From Clostridia bacterium (GTDB lineage Bacteria; Bacillota; Clostridia; Oscillospirales; Acutalibacteraceae): 6,784 nt of DNA. Position 1 is the first letter of the stretch, and every line of letters begins with the position of its first letter. Shown in pieces: positions 6,729 through 6,784 of this stretch. A program made the translations under genes and the position numbers. The notes beneath the pieces are model-generated. The model ran no database searches. It worked only from the letters and a program-made list of their open reading frames with translations, and was not told the DNA's origin. The DNA is taken from positions 1 to 6,784 of the forward strand of contig JAFOCH010000121.1 of NCBI GenBank assembly GCA_017381395.1. Reading direction: 5' to 3'.

Positions 6729-6784
6729 ATGGCAGTAAAAACAATAGGAGTTTTAACAAGTGGCGGTGACGCACCGGGAATGAA
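6729..6784 (+). CDS. pfkA: ATP-dependent 6-phosphofructokinase, N-terminal start only (runs off the window)
   Basis: Only 18 complete codons are present, reading MAVKTIGVLTSGGDAPGM. The segment IGVLTSGGDAPGM is the highly characteristic N-terminal strand and glycine-rich ATP-binding loop of bacterial PfkA, which phosphorylates fructose 6-phosphate to fructose 1,6-bisphosphate in glycolysis. ATG 6729 follows AAGGTGA (6716-6722) at 6 bases. The position after dnaE matches the dnaE-pfkA order common in clostridia, where pyruvate kinase often comes next. ATP versus pyrophosphate dependence is decided by residues beyond the window (around position 104 in the usual numbering), so ATP use is inferred from the family. 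Confidence 0.92.
   Translation, partial: MAVKTIGVLTSGGDAPGM

Overview
The window is a compact, same-strand block of core housekeeping genes from what looks like a low-to-moderate-GC Firmicute (Bacillota), most likely a Clostridia/Ruminococcaceae-type bacterium. This placement is an inference from three things: the gene order (ROK kinase, murB, rapZ, whiA, dnaE, pfkA), Firmicute-type protein sequences, and AGGAGG-like ribosome binding sites with a sigma-A-like promoter. No database search was possible. I see no mobile element, phage gene, CRISPR array, tRNA or rRNA.

Layout. 1-276 holds the 3' end of a ROK-family sugar kinase (probable glucokinase). 298-1215 is murB (peptidoglycan precursor synthesis; TTG start). 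1256-2113 is rapZ/yvcJ (P-loop nucleotide-binding, RNA-related regulator). A 70-base gap follows, with a perfect 10-bp hairpin (2120-2149) and a strong ribosome binding site. 2184-3053 is whiA (LAGLIDADG-like plus HTH regulator). 3102-6593 is dnaE (DNA polymerase III alpha subunit, complete at 1163 residues). The 135-base AT-rich gap 6594-6728 carries a good sigma-A-type promoter, and 6729 to the window end is the first 18 codons of pfkA (6-phosphofructokinase). Genes fill all but about 310 bases.

How they work together. The first five genes are spaced by 21 to 70 bases with no clear promoter between them, so they are probably co-transcribed, perhaps with partial attenuation at the hairpin before whiA. 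pfkA appears to have its own promoter. The cluster brings together sugar phosphorylation (ROK kinase, PfkA), wall precursor synthesis (MurB), a regulator tied in other bacteria to amino-sugar supply or competence (RapZ), a division/chromosome regulator (WhiA) and replication (DnaE). The usual Firmicute partner yvcK is missing between rapZ and whiA.

Overall this is an ordinary conserved region. I found no convincing undescribed system. The points most worth checking are the absence of yvcK, the hairpin that takes its place, and the fully intact PHP active site in DnaE.
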